NCBI RefSeq assembly: GCF_039634365.2
Contig: NZ_CP155079.2
Span: forward strand, 1,488,001-1,552,000
DNA from: Mucilaginibacter sp. PAMB04168
GTDB taxonomy: Bacteria; Bacteroidota; Bacteroidia; Sphingobacteriales; Sphingobacteriaceae
DNA length: 64,000 nucleotides
Direction: 5' to 3'
Part shown: in pieces, positions 45,815-55,042 of the stretch
Layout: every line of letters begins with the position of its first letter
How positions within the stretch are numbered: position 1 is the first letter of the stretch
Translations under genes and position numbers: made by a program
Notes under the pieces: model-generated
What the model was told of the DNA's origin: nothing
The model's input: only the letters and a program-made list of their open reading frames with translations
Database searches by the model: none

Positions 45815-47866
45815 ATGCATCCAAAATTCTTTAACCGCGATGTAAGCTGGCTTTCGTTCAATGAGCGTGTGCTGCAGGAGGCTGAACGCAAAAGCTTGCC
45901 ATTACTGGAAAGGATTAACTTTTTGTCTATCTATTCCTCAAACCTGGATGAGTTTTATCGTGTGCGGATGCCGGTACTATCGGCCTTAAACCGTTTGCAC
46001 AGCCGCAATAAGGAAACAGGAGGGGTAAATGTTCAGGCTGATGATTTGCTTAAAGCCCAGCAACTTATACAAAAAAACCAGGAGCAGTACGGGCAGATCC
46101 TTACCCAGAGCATTCTGCCCGAATTGAAAGCACAGGGTGTTAATCTGCTTTATAAAGAAGAATTCCCACCACAGATTGTTCGGCAAATAGCCGACTACTT
46201 TTTGAGCCAGGTGATGGCATTTTTGCAGCCGGTTACACTTACAGCGGGAGGTAGTTTTTTCCCCGAGAACAATAAGCTTTACTTTTTAATTGAACTGGGT
46301 AATGAGGGTGGTGGGCAGGAACGCATTGTTGCCTTAAATATACCATCTGATGAACTACCGCGCTTTTACAGCCTGACCGTTCAGGGAGCATATTACATCG
46401 TTTTATTGGATGATATTATACGCTATAATCTCGACAAGATTTTCTCAGAGGAAATAAAAGGATGCCACAGCTTTAAAATTACCCGCGATGCTGAATTTGA
46501 TTTTGAAGACGAGTATACCGGCGATTTAGCCGATCAGTTGGAGCGGCAGTTGCGCAAGCGGGATTATGGTTTTGCTACCCGCTTTTTACATGAACCTGGC
46601 CTATCCCTCCGGGTAATACAAAATGTAAGCAGCATACTCAACCTGAATGAGAGTAGTATTGTTGAGGGAGGACGTTACCATAACTTAAAAGATCTAGCCT
46701 CGTTACCGGTTAGTAACCCAGCCCTGAAAGCCGAAAAATGGCCGGCGTTGCGTTTTGATGCGTTGTCTGAAACACAATCATTGCTCGATATGATGGGTAT
46801 GAAGGATTACGTTTTGCATCCGCCGTATCACAGCTACGATACCATACTGCGTTTTTTTAACGAAGCTGCCATAAGGCCCGATGTGGAAGAGATTTATGTA
46901 TCCCTATACCGGGTGGCCAGCGATTCTAAAATCGTAAATGCACTCATCAGTGCGGCCAAAAATGGCAAAAAGGTAAACGTAATGGTGGAGCTGAAAGCCC
47001 GTTTTGACGAAGCTAACAATATTAAATGGGCCAAAAAACTGAAGGCGGCAGGTGCAAGGCTAATTTATAGTGTTACCGCCCTTAAGGTGCACGCCAAAAT
47101 AGCCCTGGTTAAGTTACGCTCGGGCGAGCGCATGCAGTACAGAGGCTTGCTGGCCACAGGTAATTTTAACGAGAACACCGCCCGGTTTTATACCGATCAT
47201 ATCTTACTCACAGGCAACCGCGACTTGCTGCGCGAAATGGAACTGCTCTTTATCTTTCTGTCGAAGAGGAAGAAGCCTGCCGAGGTTAGTATCAGGCCGT
47301 TTAAACATCTGCTGGTGGCACAGTTTAACTTGCAAGAGCGCTTTATGCAGCTTATAGACCGCGAGATTGAAAACCATCAGCAAGGTCTGCCATCGTCCAT
47401 CATCATTAAGATGAATAACCTGGAGGAAGAAAAGCTGATTAATAAACTTTACGAGGCCTCAAACGCCGGGGTTAAAGTGCAGTTGATTGTGCGTAGCATT
47501 TGCAGGCTGGTGCCTGGCGTTCCTGGTCAGAGTGAAAATATTACGGTAACCCGTATTGTAGACCGCTACCTGGAACATGGCCGAATATTCATATTTGGCA
47601 ATAATGGCAGTACAGAGGTTTTTATGGGCTCGTCAGACTGGATGAACCGCAATATTTACCACCGTATTGAGGTATGCTTTCCTGTATACAATGCAGATGT
47701 AAAACAGGAGATTATGCAGCTGATTGATCTGCAATTGCAGGATAACACACAGGCTGTATATATAGACACACAATTAAACAATATACCTGTTATGCACAAT
47801 GAACCGGCTGTAAGGTCGCAACAACAGATATATGCCTTGCTGCAGAAAAAAGCGCAAAGCGTTTAG
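45815..47866 (+). CDS. ppk1: Polyphosphate kinase 1
   Basis: Reversibly polymerises the ATP gamma-phosphate into polyphosphate at the inner membrane. The 683-residue length is normal. The N-terminal domain starts FFNRDVSWLSFNERVLQEA; the two phospholipase-D-like halves are clear, with the phosphorylated His in TALKVHAKIAL (about residue 428) and the second His in YLEHGRIFIFG (about residue 588) followed by GSSDWMNRN. It follows the HD-PycTM gene by 6 bases and precedes a lipoprotein gene by 22 bases, so all may be one transcript. Polyphosphate is a stress-response polymer in bacteria. Confidence 0.96.
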   Translation: MHPKFFNRDVSWLSFNERVLQEAERKSLPLLERINFLSIYSSNLDEFYRVRMPVLSALNRLHSRNKETGGVNVQADDLLKAQQLIQKNQEQYGQILTQSILPELKAQGVNLLYKEEFPPQIVRQIADYFLSQVMAFLQPVTLTAGGSFFPENNKLYFLIELGNEGGGQERIVALNIPSDELPRFYSLTVQGAYYIVLLDDIIRYNLDKIFSEEIKGCHSFKITRDAEFDFEDEYTGDLADQLERQLRKRDYGFATRFLHEPGLSLRVIQNVSSILNLNESSIVEGGRYHNLKDLASLPVSNPALKAEKWPALRFDALSETQSLLDMMGMKDYVLHPPYHSYDTILRFFNEAAIRPDVEEIYVSLYRVASDSKIVNALISAAKNGKKVNVMVELKARFDEANNIKWAKKLKAAGARLIYSVTALKVHAKIALVKLRSGERMQYRGLLATGNFNENTARFYTDHILLTGNRDLLREMELLFIFLSKRKKPAEVSIRPFKHLLVAQFNLQERFMQLIDREIENHQQGLPSSIIIKMNNLEEEKLINKLYEASNAGVKVQLIVRSICRLVPGVPGQSENITVTRIVDRYLEHGRIFIFGNNGSTEVFMGSSDWMNRNIYHRIEVCFPVYNADVKQEIMQLIDLQLQDNTQAVYIDTQLNNIPVMHNEPAVRSQQQIYALLQKKAQSV

Positions 47867-47888
47867 CCATTTTAAAACTTTTTCAACC

Positions 47889-48746
47889 ATGAAAAATATT
47901 GCATTATTTATTTCTATCGGCCTGAGTTTGATGCTCTGCTCTTGTGCGCAAAGTCAGCAAAAACAATATAAAAGCCCCAAAGGATACAATTTAAAAGAGG
48001 GAACTAAGTACAAAATGCCGGAAGATTTGCTGGAGATATCGGGGCATACTTTTAAAGACGGCGACGGCCGCACATTGTACGCTATACAGGATGAGGACGG
48101 CAAATTGTATTATGGTAAGCTTACCGAAGACATGAAAGTAAGCCACACCAAATTTGGCAAACATGGCGATTATGAAGATGTAGCCATCAACGGAGACCAG
48201 GTTATTGTACTTAAAAGCAATGGTAAACTTTACATGTTTCCCATTAGCGAAATTGGTGAGCAAGAACTGTCGAACGTAAAAGAGCTGGTTAATATTCTCC
48301 CACCCGGCGAGTACGAAAGTATGTACGCCGATGCAGCAGCGCATAAGTTGTATGTACTATGCAAAAATTGTGCAGATGAAAAAACAACCAAAAGCAGTAC
48401 AGGTTACGTGTTCAACATTCAGCCTAATGATAGTTTGCAAATGGCCGGCAACTTTAAAATTGAGGTTAAACAAATTACTAAGTTATTAGGCGATGATAAG
48501 ATCAAGTTCAGGCCATCGGCTATGGCTAAAAACCCGATTACCAATGAGTGGTTCATCGTATCGGCTGTAAATGGCCTGTTAGTGGTAGCTGATGAAAAGT
48601 GGCAGGTTAAAGAAGTTTATCCGCTTAATCATAAAACGTTTTTGCAGCCGGAGGGTATTGCGTTTGACAAGAAGGGTAATCTCTACATCTCAAGCGAAGG
48701 GGATGAGTTTAGCAAAGGCAGTGTTATGAAGTTTACCCGATTTTAA
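47889..48746 (+). CDS. SdiA-regulated-like beta-propeller lipoprotein
   Basis: The frame opens at 47832, inside ppk1, but ATG at 47889 gives a proper lipoprotein signal (MKNIALFISIGLSLMLCSC, lipidated Cys) and 285 residues. The rest is a WD/NHL-type six-bladed propeller pattern: LEISGHTF, DEDGKLYYGKL, YEDVAINGDQVIVL and the last blade PEGIAFDKKGNLYISSEGD. This resembles the SdiA-regulated (YjiK) family and the phytase-like propellers. Function unknown; acts in the periplasm or outer membrane. It sits 22 bases after ppk1, which hints at a phosphate-related or stress role (inference). Confidence 0.82.
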   Translation: MKNIALFISIGLSLMLCSCAQSQQKQYKSPKGYNLKEGTKYKMPEDLLEISGHTFKDGDGRTLYAIQDEDGKLYYGKLTEDMKVSHTKFGKHGDYEDVAINGDQVIVLKSNGKLYMFPISEIGEQELSNVKELVNILPPGEYESMYADAAAHKLYVLCKNCADEKTTKSSTGYVFNIQPNDSLQMAGNFKIEVKQITKLLGDDKIKFRPSAMAKNPITNEWFIVSAVNGLLVVADEKWQVKEVYPLNHKTFLQPEGIAFDKKGNLYISSEGDEFSKGSVMKFTRF

Positions 48747-48846
48747 CAGGTAGTTACCTGCAATTGTAATATTCTTAGAAATTTTTAACAAGACGTAAAC
48801 TTTTGGTTAACGCTGTGTTTTCTAAATAAAGGGAAAAAGCAGTTCA

Positions 48847-51195
48847 ATGCAGAAAAAATCATTTTATATTAATAAACATCTGGCCGGGCACGACCTGGTA
48901 GAAACTGCTTTATCATTCAAACCATTTGTAAATCATTTACAAAAGCGACGGCCTGCAGATGATACCATCAAAGCAAGGTTTTACAGCTTTGCGCTGGAGC
49001 ATTTTGAATCGGAGACTGAGGATATAAAGGTGTCTTCTGACGAAGGGGTACCGCCCAATGAGCATGCGCTGGAATTAATATACAGCGCACTGTCGCCAGT
49101 GTTGCTTAACGAGGAAGAATGCTATTGGGCGTTAAGTACACCGGTACCTAACCAGATATTGTATAGCACCGACTCTTTTTATAAGCTTATTACCAGTAAG
49201 GATATCCGCGAGGCATCATCATCCATTATCACTAATGATGATATGTTTCGTAAACAGCAGCTGGAGTACATTTACAGGCTTATTTTAAAGCGCCTTTATG
49301 GCTTTACCTCTGCACTTAGCAACAATATATACTACTCGTATGTAAACGCCGATACGGGCCTGAGCAGGTACTATCATATTAATATTGATACAGCCTTTAT
49401 TGAAATTGAAGTAAAAGGCAAACTGCCCGAGCTCGATTTCGAAACCATAGAAAATTACCTCCACGAGGACACCAGTGTAGAGGTACTTACAGAAGTATTG
49501 CCTTTAAGCTTGTTTAAGTTTGAAGGGTTTTCGGTTATTAGTTTGGAAGACGTAACCGCACGCAAGGCTATCGAAGATATACGCGATGCCATTACCGATC
49601 CGGTGGAAGACCAAAAGGAACTTTATCGCAATGTTATTCAATCGCTCAAAACGCTGAGCGAAAGCAACCATGTTTGTTTTGGTTTATTGCCATTTATAAA
49701 GCTTAATGGTCAGCCGCTGTTTGACTTGTCGTCTTGTTCTGAGAGTATTTTGATGCAATCGGCCCGAAAATATGGTGTAGCCGAAGAGACCTATAATGCG
49801 CTGGTAAGCCGGTACGAGAAAGAGCCTAAGGCCGTATTTTTCAGTTCTATTTCGGAAACCAGGCAGCAAAAATTTTTCTTCCTGAAAACGCTACGTGATG
49901 CTGGTATTAAGTCTTACGCGGTTATTCCGGTGTTTTATAACAAGCATATTGCCGGGGTAATGGAGGTTTATTCTGAAAAGGAACTGGTGTTTTATGAAAA
50001 CCTGCTTTCCAGGTTAGAGTTTGCCATTCCGCTAATTGCACAACTCCTGCAAAACAGCATTGAGTATTTTAATGCTTGTATTGATGATGTAATCAGAGAC
50101 AAGTTTACCTCCTTGCAGCCAGCCGTGCAATGGAAGTTTAATGAAGTGGCTTGGGAGCAGATCAAGAACCCTAAGGCCAGGCGCAGGCGTACCTCACAAA
50201 CACTTATTGAGTTTAAAGATGTTTATCCGCTGTACGGAGCTATTGATATACGTAATTCCACCATCGAGCGTAATATAGCGCTGCAGAATGACTTGAAACG
50301 GGTAATAAAATTACTGCTTAAAATACTGCATATTTTGGAAGACCGGTATCCCGGAAAGCAGTGGCAACCGCTGACTGAAAAAGCTAGTGACTGGTTGCAG
50401 GTAGTTGAAAAGCAAGTGAACACCAGTGATGAAATGCTGATCAACGAGTTCCTGGAAAGTGAGGCGGGACTAACGCTGGCCAATTTGAGAACGGAGCATC
50501 CCGAATCGGGCGAGATTGTTGACCGTTTCCTGGAGATGATTGCACAGGATTGCGAAGGGCCTGCTTTTACGCAGCGTAACCGCCTGGAAACAGCCATGCA
50601 AATGATTAACGCTACTATAAGCAATTATTTTGAACAGGCCGAAAAACAGCTGCAGCAGATATACCCTTGCTATTTTGAAAAGTTTAGGACGGATGGTGTG
50701 GAGTACGACGTATACGTTGGTCAGGCTATAGCACCTAAGCAGCCTTTTGCCCCCGATTTTTTGAAGCAGATGCGCATGTGGCAACTCACTTCAATGGTTG
50801 AGGTATCGAGGCTTACGCACAATCTACTTGATCATATGCCGGCTTCGCTGCAAACTACCCAGCTTATATTCATACACAGCGTACCTATTGATATCAGCTT
50901 CCGTAACGATGAGCGTCGGTTTGATGTGGAGGGGGCTTATAACATCCGTTATGAGGTTATAAAAAAGAGAATTGACAAAGTGCTGTTAAAGGATAGCGAT
51001 GAGCGCCTAACCCAACCCGGCAAAATAGCACTGGTGTATTTTACTGAGGCTGAGGCCGATGAACAACTCACTTACATTAAACAGCTGCAAGCTCAAAAGA
51101 TGCTTCAGCCCGAGGTTGAAAAACTTGATTTGGAAGAACTGCAAGGTGTAGTTGGCTTAAAAGCTTTAAGGGTTAGCATAAACTTTGAAGAATAA
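48847..51195 (+). CDS. GAF-domain protein of 782 residues
   Basis: A large cytoplasmic protein without signal peptide. The N-terminal 240 residues are helical and unfamiliar; residues about 250-400 form a GAF-like sensor domain (HVCFGLLPF to YAVIPVFYNKHIAGVMEVYS); a conserved-looking block YPLYGAIDIRNSTIERN follows at about 460-475; the rest is helical with a final beta part ending at LRVSINFEE. No kinase, phosphatase or cyclase catalytic set is evident. The family seems Bacteroidota-specific and I recall it near ppk1 in related genomes. It follows the lipoprotein gene by 100 bases. A strong bidirectional terminator follows. Confidence 0.78.
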   Translation: MQKKSFYINKHLAGHDLVETALSFKPFVNHLQKRRPADDTIKARFYSFALEHFESETEDIKVSSDEGVPPNEHALELIYSALSPVLLNEEECYWALSTPVPNQILYSTDSFYKLITSKDIREASSSIITNDDMFRKQQLEYIYRLILKRLYGFTSALSNNIYYSYVNADTGLSRYYHINIDTAFIEIEVKGKLPELDFETIENYLHEDTSVEVLTEVLPLSLFKFEGFSVISLEDVTARKAIEDIRDAITDPVEDQKELYRNVIQSLKTLSESNHVCFGLLPFIKLNGQPLFDLSSCSESILMQSARKYGVAEETYNALVSRYEKEPKAVFFSSISETRQQKFFFLKTLRDAGIKSYAVIPVFYNKHIAGVMEVYSEKELVFYENLLSRLEFAIPLIAQLLQNSIEYFNACIDDVIRDKFTSLQPAVQWKFNEVAWEQIKNPKARRRRTSQTLIEFKDVYPLYGAIDIRNSTIERNIALQNDLKRVIKLLLKILHILEDRYPGKQWQPLTEKASDWLQVVEKQVNTSDEMLINEFLESEAGLTLANLRTEHPESGEIVDRFLEMIAQDCEGPAFTQRNRLETAMQMINATISNYFEQAEKQLQQIYPCYFEKFRTDGVEYDVYVGQAIAPKQPFAPDFLKQMRMWQLTSMVEVSRLTHNLLDHMPASLQTTQLIFIHSVPIDISFRNDERRFDVEGAYNIRYEVIKKRIDKVLLKDSDERLTQPGKIALVYFTEAEADEQLTYIKQLQAQKMLQPEVEKLDLEELQGVVGLKALRVSINFEE

Positions 51196-51218
51196 ACTTT
51201 ACCTGTTGCTAACACCGG

Positions 51219-51261
51219 TAAAAGCAAAAGAGCAACCCATTGGGTTGCTCTTTTGCTTTTA
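51219..51261. terminator. Long bidirectional terminator
   Basis: A 21-bp perfect inverted repeat (51219-51239 with 51241-51261) around one central T. The core stem AGAGCAACCC / GGGTTGCTCT is flanked by A-rich and T-rich tails, so it works in both directions between the convergent GAF gene and second PAP2 gene. Confidence 0.88.
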
Positions 51262-51275
51262 TGTAGAGTTTAAAC

Positions 51276-51938
51276 TTAATTGCCTGAGATGAAAACCGGG
51301 TTAGTTTCTTGCTGCGATAATGCTAATGCTTTGGCACGGCGCTCCATGCTTTTACGATACATCATCTTTTGCAGTTTGTGTGTTAAATAAGCTGAGCCAG
51401 AGCCAACCAGCATACCGCACAATACATCACTTGGATAATGAGCGCCCCGGTACATACGTGAGTAAGCAGTTGCCGAAGCAAATGCAAAGCTTGGCGCAAT
51501 CACATACCATTTAGGGTAAGCTAAACTTACAGATGTAGCTACTGAAAAAGCGGTTGATGTGTGTCCGGATGGGAAAGAATAATCGCTTGGTGAGGTATTA
51601 CCCTGTAGCATCACTTTATCTCCCCAGGTAACAAATGGCCGTGGGCGTTGTATGCTGTTCTTCATAAAGAAGGTAATGGCTGTATTACCCACTAAAGCTA
51701 CACCCGTGTTTAAGGCGGTTTGCTTTAATTTTTGATCGTGTGTGGCTATTCCGGCAACAGCAAGTGCAAGCGGCGTTGCCGCAGACATATAAATGGCATT
51801 GTTTGAAACAAATTTCCAGCTCGAGCTTTGGTTGCCGTTGTTAGGGTTAAACTTGTTTAATAAGCTGATGTCCCAGTTTTGCGATTTAACGAACGACGCC
51901 TGGAGTACGAGCATCAACACAATAAGTTTAAATTTCAT
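51276..51938 (-). CDS. PAP2 family membrane or periplasmic phosphatase, copy 2
   Basis: A 220-residue paralogue of the protein at 43602. It has a signal peptide (MKFKLIVLMLVLQASFVKS), then the PAP2 motifs KNSIQRPRPF, YSFPSGHTST and SRMYRGAHYPSDV. The shared segments SLAYPKWYVIAPSF and SYSRMY/AYSRMY show the two are close relatives. Predicted to dephosphorylate lipid or isoprenoid phosphates in the periplasm. The two copies flank the HD-PycTM/ppk1/GAF block in the same orientation. Confidence 0.9.
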   Translation of the reverse strand: MKFKLIVLMLVLQASFVKSQNWDISLLNKFNPNNGNQSSSWKFVSNNAIYMSAATPLALAVAGIATHDQKLKQTALNTGVALVGNTAITFFMKNSIQRPRPFVTWGDKVMLQGNTSPSDYSFPSGHTSTAFSVATSVSLAYPKWYVIAPSFAFASATAYSRMYRGAHYPSDVLCGMLVGSGSAYLTHKLQKMMYRKSMERRAKALALSQQETNPVFISGN

Positions 51939-52155
51939 CTATTTTAAGTAAAAGGGGTTACTAAGTATATGTACTATCAAATAACGACTTACTATAATAA
52001 TGAAAGGTTGGTTAGCGTAACTTAGGTTTTCAAATCAACCTATAAAGGTTGTGTTTATAAAATTAACTAAAAATTAACAGTTTCAAAATATATTTTCAAA
52101 TAACCTGAAGACTGTAAACGATTAGCGCTGCGTTTAATTGTGCTGAATCTTACTA

Positions 52156-53301
52156 TTAAGCAGCGCCATCAGTTTTTACCTGTGTACGGTGTTGCTGTTG
52201 TGTTTGTTTCCTTAAAAGATTAATTACTGTATAAGCACCTATTATGGCCGGGAAAAAGAGTAGGAACGAACGTTGCAATAATGTAAATATAGACAACAGG
52301 CCTGAAGGTACGATTTTGCCGAATAGTACTGATATACTTACCTCAGCAAAGCCGCTGCCGCCAGGGCTGGGGGCAAAGTAAATCATAAACTGAATAAGAA
52401 TTTGTATCGATATTACCTGAACTAAACTGGCGTTTACCCCCAAACCTAGCAAAATTACATACTGCATGCAGTACTTATTCATGTACAGCAGGGTAGTAAT
52501 AATTAAGCTCAATGGAAAAAGGAAAGGATGTTGCTTAATAATTACGCTACAAGTTTGCTGATATTTAGAAATATTTAAAAAAGATCTTTCAGCCCAAACT
52601 TCGAGTTTTTCACGGCGTTTAGGGAAGATAGCTGATAGCCCGTTTGCAATTTTTTTGATGATAATACCAACCCAAACCGGTTTCCAGAAAGCTAAAAGAA
52701 AAGCCAGCAAAAAGATGAGGAAAAAGCTGAAACCGTATTTTAACATGGCAGGCACTATACCGCTTACGTAACTGGTATCCATTAGCATAATGGCCACAAA
52801 GCCTGCCAGCGGCATAAATATAAGCGTAGCGCCCATGTTAATTAGGCTTACGGCAAAGGCATCAATAAAGGTAACACCATTGCTGGTGTATACATAAATC
52901 TGCGCCGGGCCGGCACCGCCGTGGGCGGGTGTTACTGCACCCATAAACATGTTGGCCACATTGGCTCTAAAACTTACCCAATGTGATACAGCCGGATTAA
53001 GCTTACGTATATAAATGTGATTACGCCAGCTGCCCAGCATCAAATCAACAAACAGCATTACCAAACAGATGGCAATGTATTTATACGAGATGTGTTTTAA
53101 CGCCTCAATAGTTTGGCCCGTGTTGTTGTAAAAAAAGATGCCGGCTATGGTTAATACCGTAATTAAGGCAAACCATAAGCTGCCTTTAATTATTAACTTT
53201 TTATTAAACACCGACTGTGCTTCCTGCTTGCCTTCGGCTTCAATTTGCGTTTCTTGCTGGGGCGTTAGCGCAACGGGTTTGGCTTCGTTTGTGTCCGACA
53301 T
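52156..53301 (-). CDS. Flippase-like membrane protein (YbhN/LPG-synthase TM family)
   Basis: A 381-residue protein with about eight membrane helices and charged ends. It matches the lysylphosphatidylglycerol-synthase transmembrane (UPF0104) family: HWVSFRANVANMFMGAVTPAHGGAGPAQ at about 106-132 and the late APSPGGSGFAEVS are the family signatures. Members are linked to lipid translocation or to regulation of glycolipid synthesis; there is no aminoacyl-transferase domain. It lies 35 bases downstream of the phosphodiesterase gene on the same strand, so the two are probably one operon. Confidence 0.88.
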   Translation of the reverse strand: MSDTNEAKPVALTPQQETQIEAEGKQEAQSVFNKKLIIKGSLWFALITVLTIAGIFFYNNTGQTIEALKHISYKYIAICLVMLFVDLMLGSWRNHIYIRKLNPAVSHWVSFRANVANMFMGAVTPAHGGAGPAQIYVYTSNGVTFIDAFAVSLINMGATLIFMPLAGFVAIMLMDTSYVSGIVPAMLKYGFSFFLIFLLAFLLAFWKPVWVGIIIKKIANGLSAIFPKRREKLEVWAERSFLNISKYQQTCSVIIKQHPFLFPLSLIITTLLYMNKYCMQYVILLGLGVNASLVQVISIQILIQFMIYFAPSPGGSGFAEVSISVLFGKIVPSGLLSIFTLLQRSFLLFFPAIIGAYTVINLLRKQTQQQHRTQVKTDGAA

Positions 53302-53336
53302 ATGTAGTCGCTAATATATTACAATTTTAGTGCAGG

Positions 53337-54755
53337 TTAATATAAAGCTTCACCTTCTGATGCTTTAGGCGTTATGCCTTTCCATTTTAATATCGAGTTA
53401 AATAGATCGGCAGTACGGGCAGCGTGTGTGTTCCAGTTTTTTTGGTTGTAAATAAGCGGCACGTTAATGTGTGATTTATGCAGCGAACCATGTGAGCCCA
53501 GGTGTTCAGGGTATTCCCAAAAGTCGCGCAGGTCATAACCCACACGGGCGCTTATCACAATATCGCCGGCGCGGCGGCTCTGAAACAACTGGTAAATTTG
53601 GTATAACGAATCAGGATAATCGCTTTCGAAAGTTTCCTCAAGAGCAGCCCGATGGCCATTTACGCTGATGTCTTTACCTAACTTTAGCGGATCGGCACTT
53701 TCAGGCCGGTAATTGAACGTTTCGCCATCAACTTCTATAGTGGCTTTTCCGTCCGAATTATGTACTACAAAGCTTTCTTCCCGGTTGCCGCGGTAAATGG
53801 CAAAGTCTACCGCTTTTTCGGCAATGAGGCTGTTTAAACGGGTGCTGCCCATGGCAGTCAAAATCTCATTCTCGCGCAGTACATGATCGCCCTCATGGTT
53901 CAGCAGGTGAATACTGCCGAATGAGTTGCCCGATATCATTACGGCCGATTTAGGATTGCTTTTCCATATTGTTGGATAGTAAACAGATTTTAAGCCATGG
54001 TTGGTCATCCAGTCGCCAAGGTCTAAATGCTTATCGGTAGGGGTAAGGCCATGGTCTGAGGTCATGATGAATAAGGTATCATCCCACCATCCTTTCTTCT
54101 CCAGCAGCGCACGCACTTCGCCTAAGCTGTTATCTACAATCTTATAAGCTTCGATGGTACGCTCATCACGCACATGATGATAATGCGAATCCCAGTCTAC
54201 ACTCGGAAACACGGCAAATAAAAAGTCGAAATCCTTGCCCGAGTGCAGCATATCCATAATACGCTGGTGGCCTTGCAGGTCAACCGGGTGATGCCGTTTC
54301 CAAAAATGTGCGCGGGTGTATAATAACCCTTTTCCCATCTTACCTAAATCATACTCGTCGGGTACGTTGCGCGTAATCATGTTGTACAGATTGTACGATT
54401 CGCCCATCAATTCAAATAGGGTAGGCTTATCGGCCGGCATATCGGTGTTGAACCAGGCCGCTTCAGGTCCGCAGTAGGAACGCATGGCATTTTTGTTCCA
54501 GCGTGTACGTTTAAACTCTTTTTTATCAAACCAGCGTATACCGGTAATACCCATAGTGCCTGGGAAATGCCCGGTTAAAAATGGCAAATAAGCAGGTCCG
54601 GTAGTTGAAGGAAAACAGGTGGTGGCTTTGCGGATAGTGCCCTCGTCAATAATCCTTTTTATATTGGGTAGTATACCTTGGTTTATCAGTTCGGGCATTA
54701 TTTCGCTGTGGGCGCCGTCCGCCAAATAAAACAAGGTTCGTTTTTTATTCTGCAT
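53337..54755 (-). CDS. Alkaline phosphatase superfamily phosphodiesterase
   Basis: A 472-residue enzyme of the type I phosphodiesterase/nucleotide pyrophosphatase group. Metal- and substrate-site motifs are LADGAHSE near residue 12, the nucleophile loop FPSTTGPAY at about 49-57, SVDWDSHYHH at about 188-197 and TSDHGLTPTDKH at about 232-243. No signal peptide, so it is probably cytoplasmic or exported by another route. The substrate is unknown; its partnership with the flippase-like gene (35 bases apart) suggests glycolipid or phospholipid head-group metabolism. A perfect minus-strand -7 box is at 54822-54829 without a -33 partner. Confidence 0.88.
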   Translation of the reverse strand: MQNKKRTLFYLADGAHSEIMPELINQGILPNIKRIIDEGTIRKATTCFPSTTGPAYLPFLTGHFPGTMGITGIRWFDKKEFKRTRWNKNAMRSYCGPEAAWFNTDMPADKPTLFELMGESYNLYNMITRNVPDEYDLGKMGKGLLYTRAHFWKRHHPVDLQGHQRIMDMLHSGKDFDFLFAVFPSVDWDSHYHHVRDERTIEAYKIVDNSLGEVRALLEKKGWWDDTLFIMTSDHGLTPTDKHLDLGDWMTNHGLKSVYYPTIWKSNPKSAVMISGNSFGSIHLLNHEGDHVLRENEILTAMGSTRLNSLIAEKAVDFAIYRGNREESFVVHNSDGKATIEVDGETFNYRPESADPLKLGKDISVNGHRAALEETFESDYPDSLYQIYQLFQSRRAGDIVISARVGYDLRDFWEYPEHLGSHGSLHKSHINVPLIYNQKNWNTHAARTADLFNSILKWKGITPKASEGEALY

Positions 54756-55042
54756 TCAATCAAAAGTTCTTAAAAGGATTAAGCGTATCTGCGCTAATTA
54801 AGCCGTGCTCAGGCAATGTTACAAATGTAAATTTATCGGCTCAATAATAAAGCCCATAAGTTTGTTTATACGTTATTTGTGTTAGTATATTACAGCACGT
54901 CTAAAATTTTAATGAGTTTTTAATAAATTTTTTACACATCGTTGCTTCGGCTCTCACAAAATCAACCTTTTAGTGTTAATGTTGAAGTTTACAAGCAGCT
55001 AAACATAAATTAACAGATACTTACAAACGGTTTATCACTAAG

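Noticed and set aside
50200..50290. Class III nucleotide cyclase domain in the 782-residue GAF protein (AIDIRNST), which would complete a Pycsar system with the HD-PycTM protein
   Set aside because: Only the first motif is vaguely similar. The sequence after it is strongly helical, and I find no second metal Asp in a GD context or a transition-state Asn/Arg pair. I keep it as an open question, not as a call.
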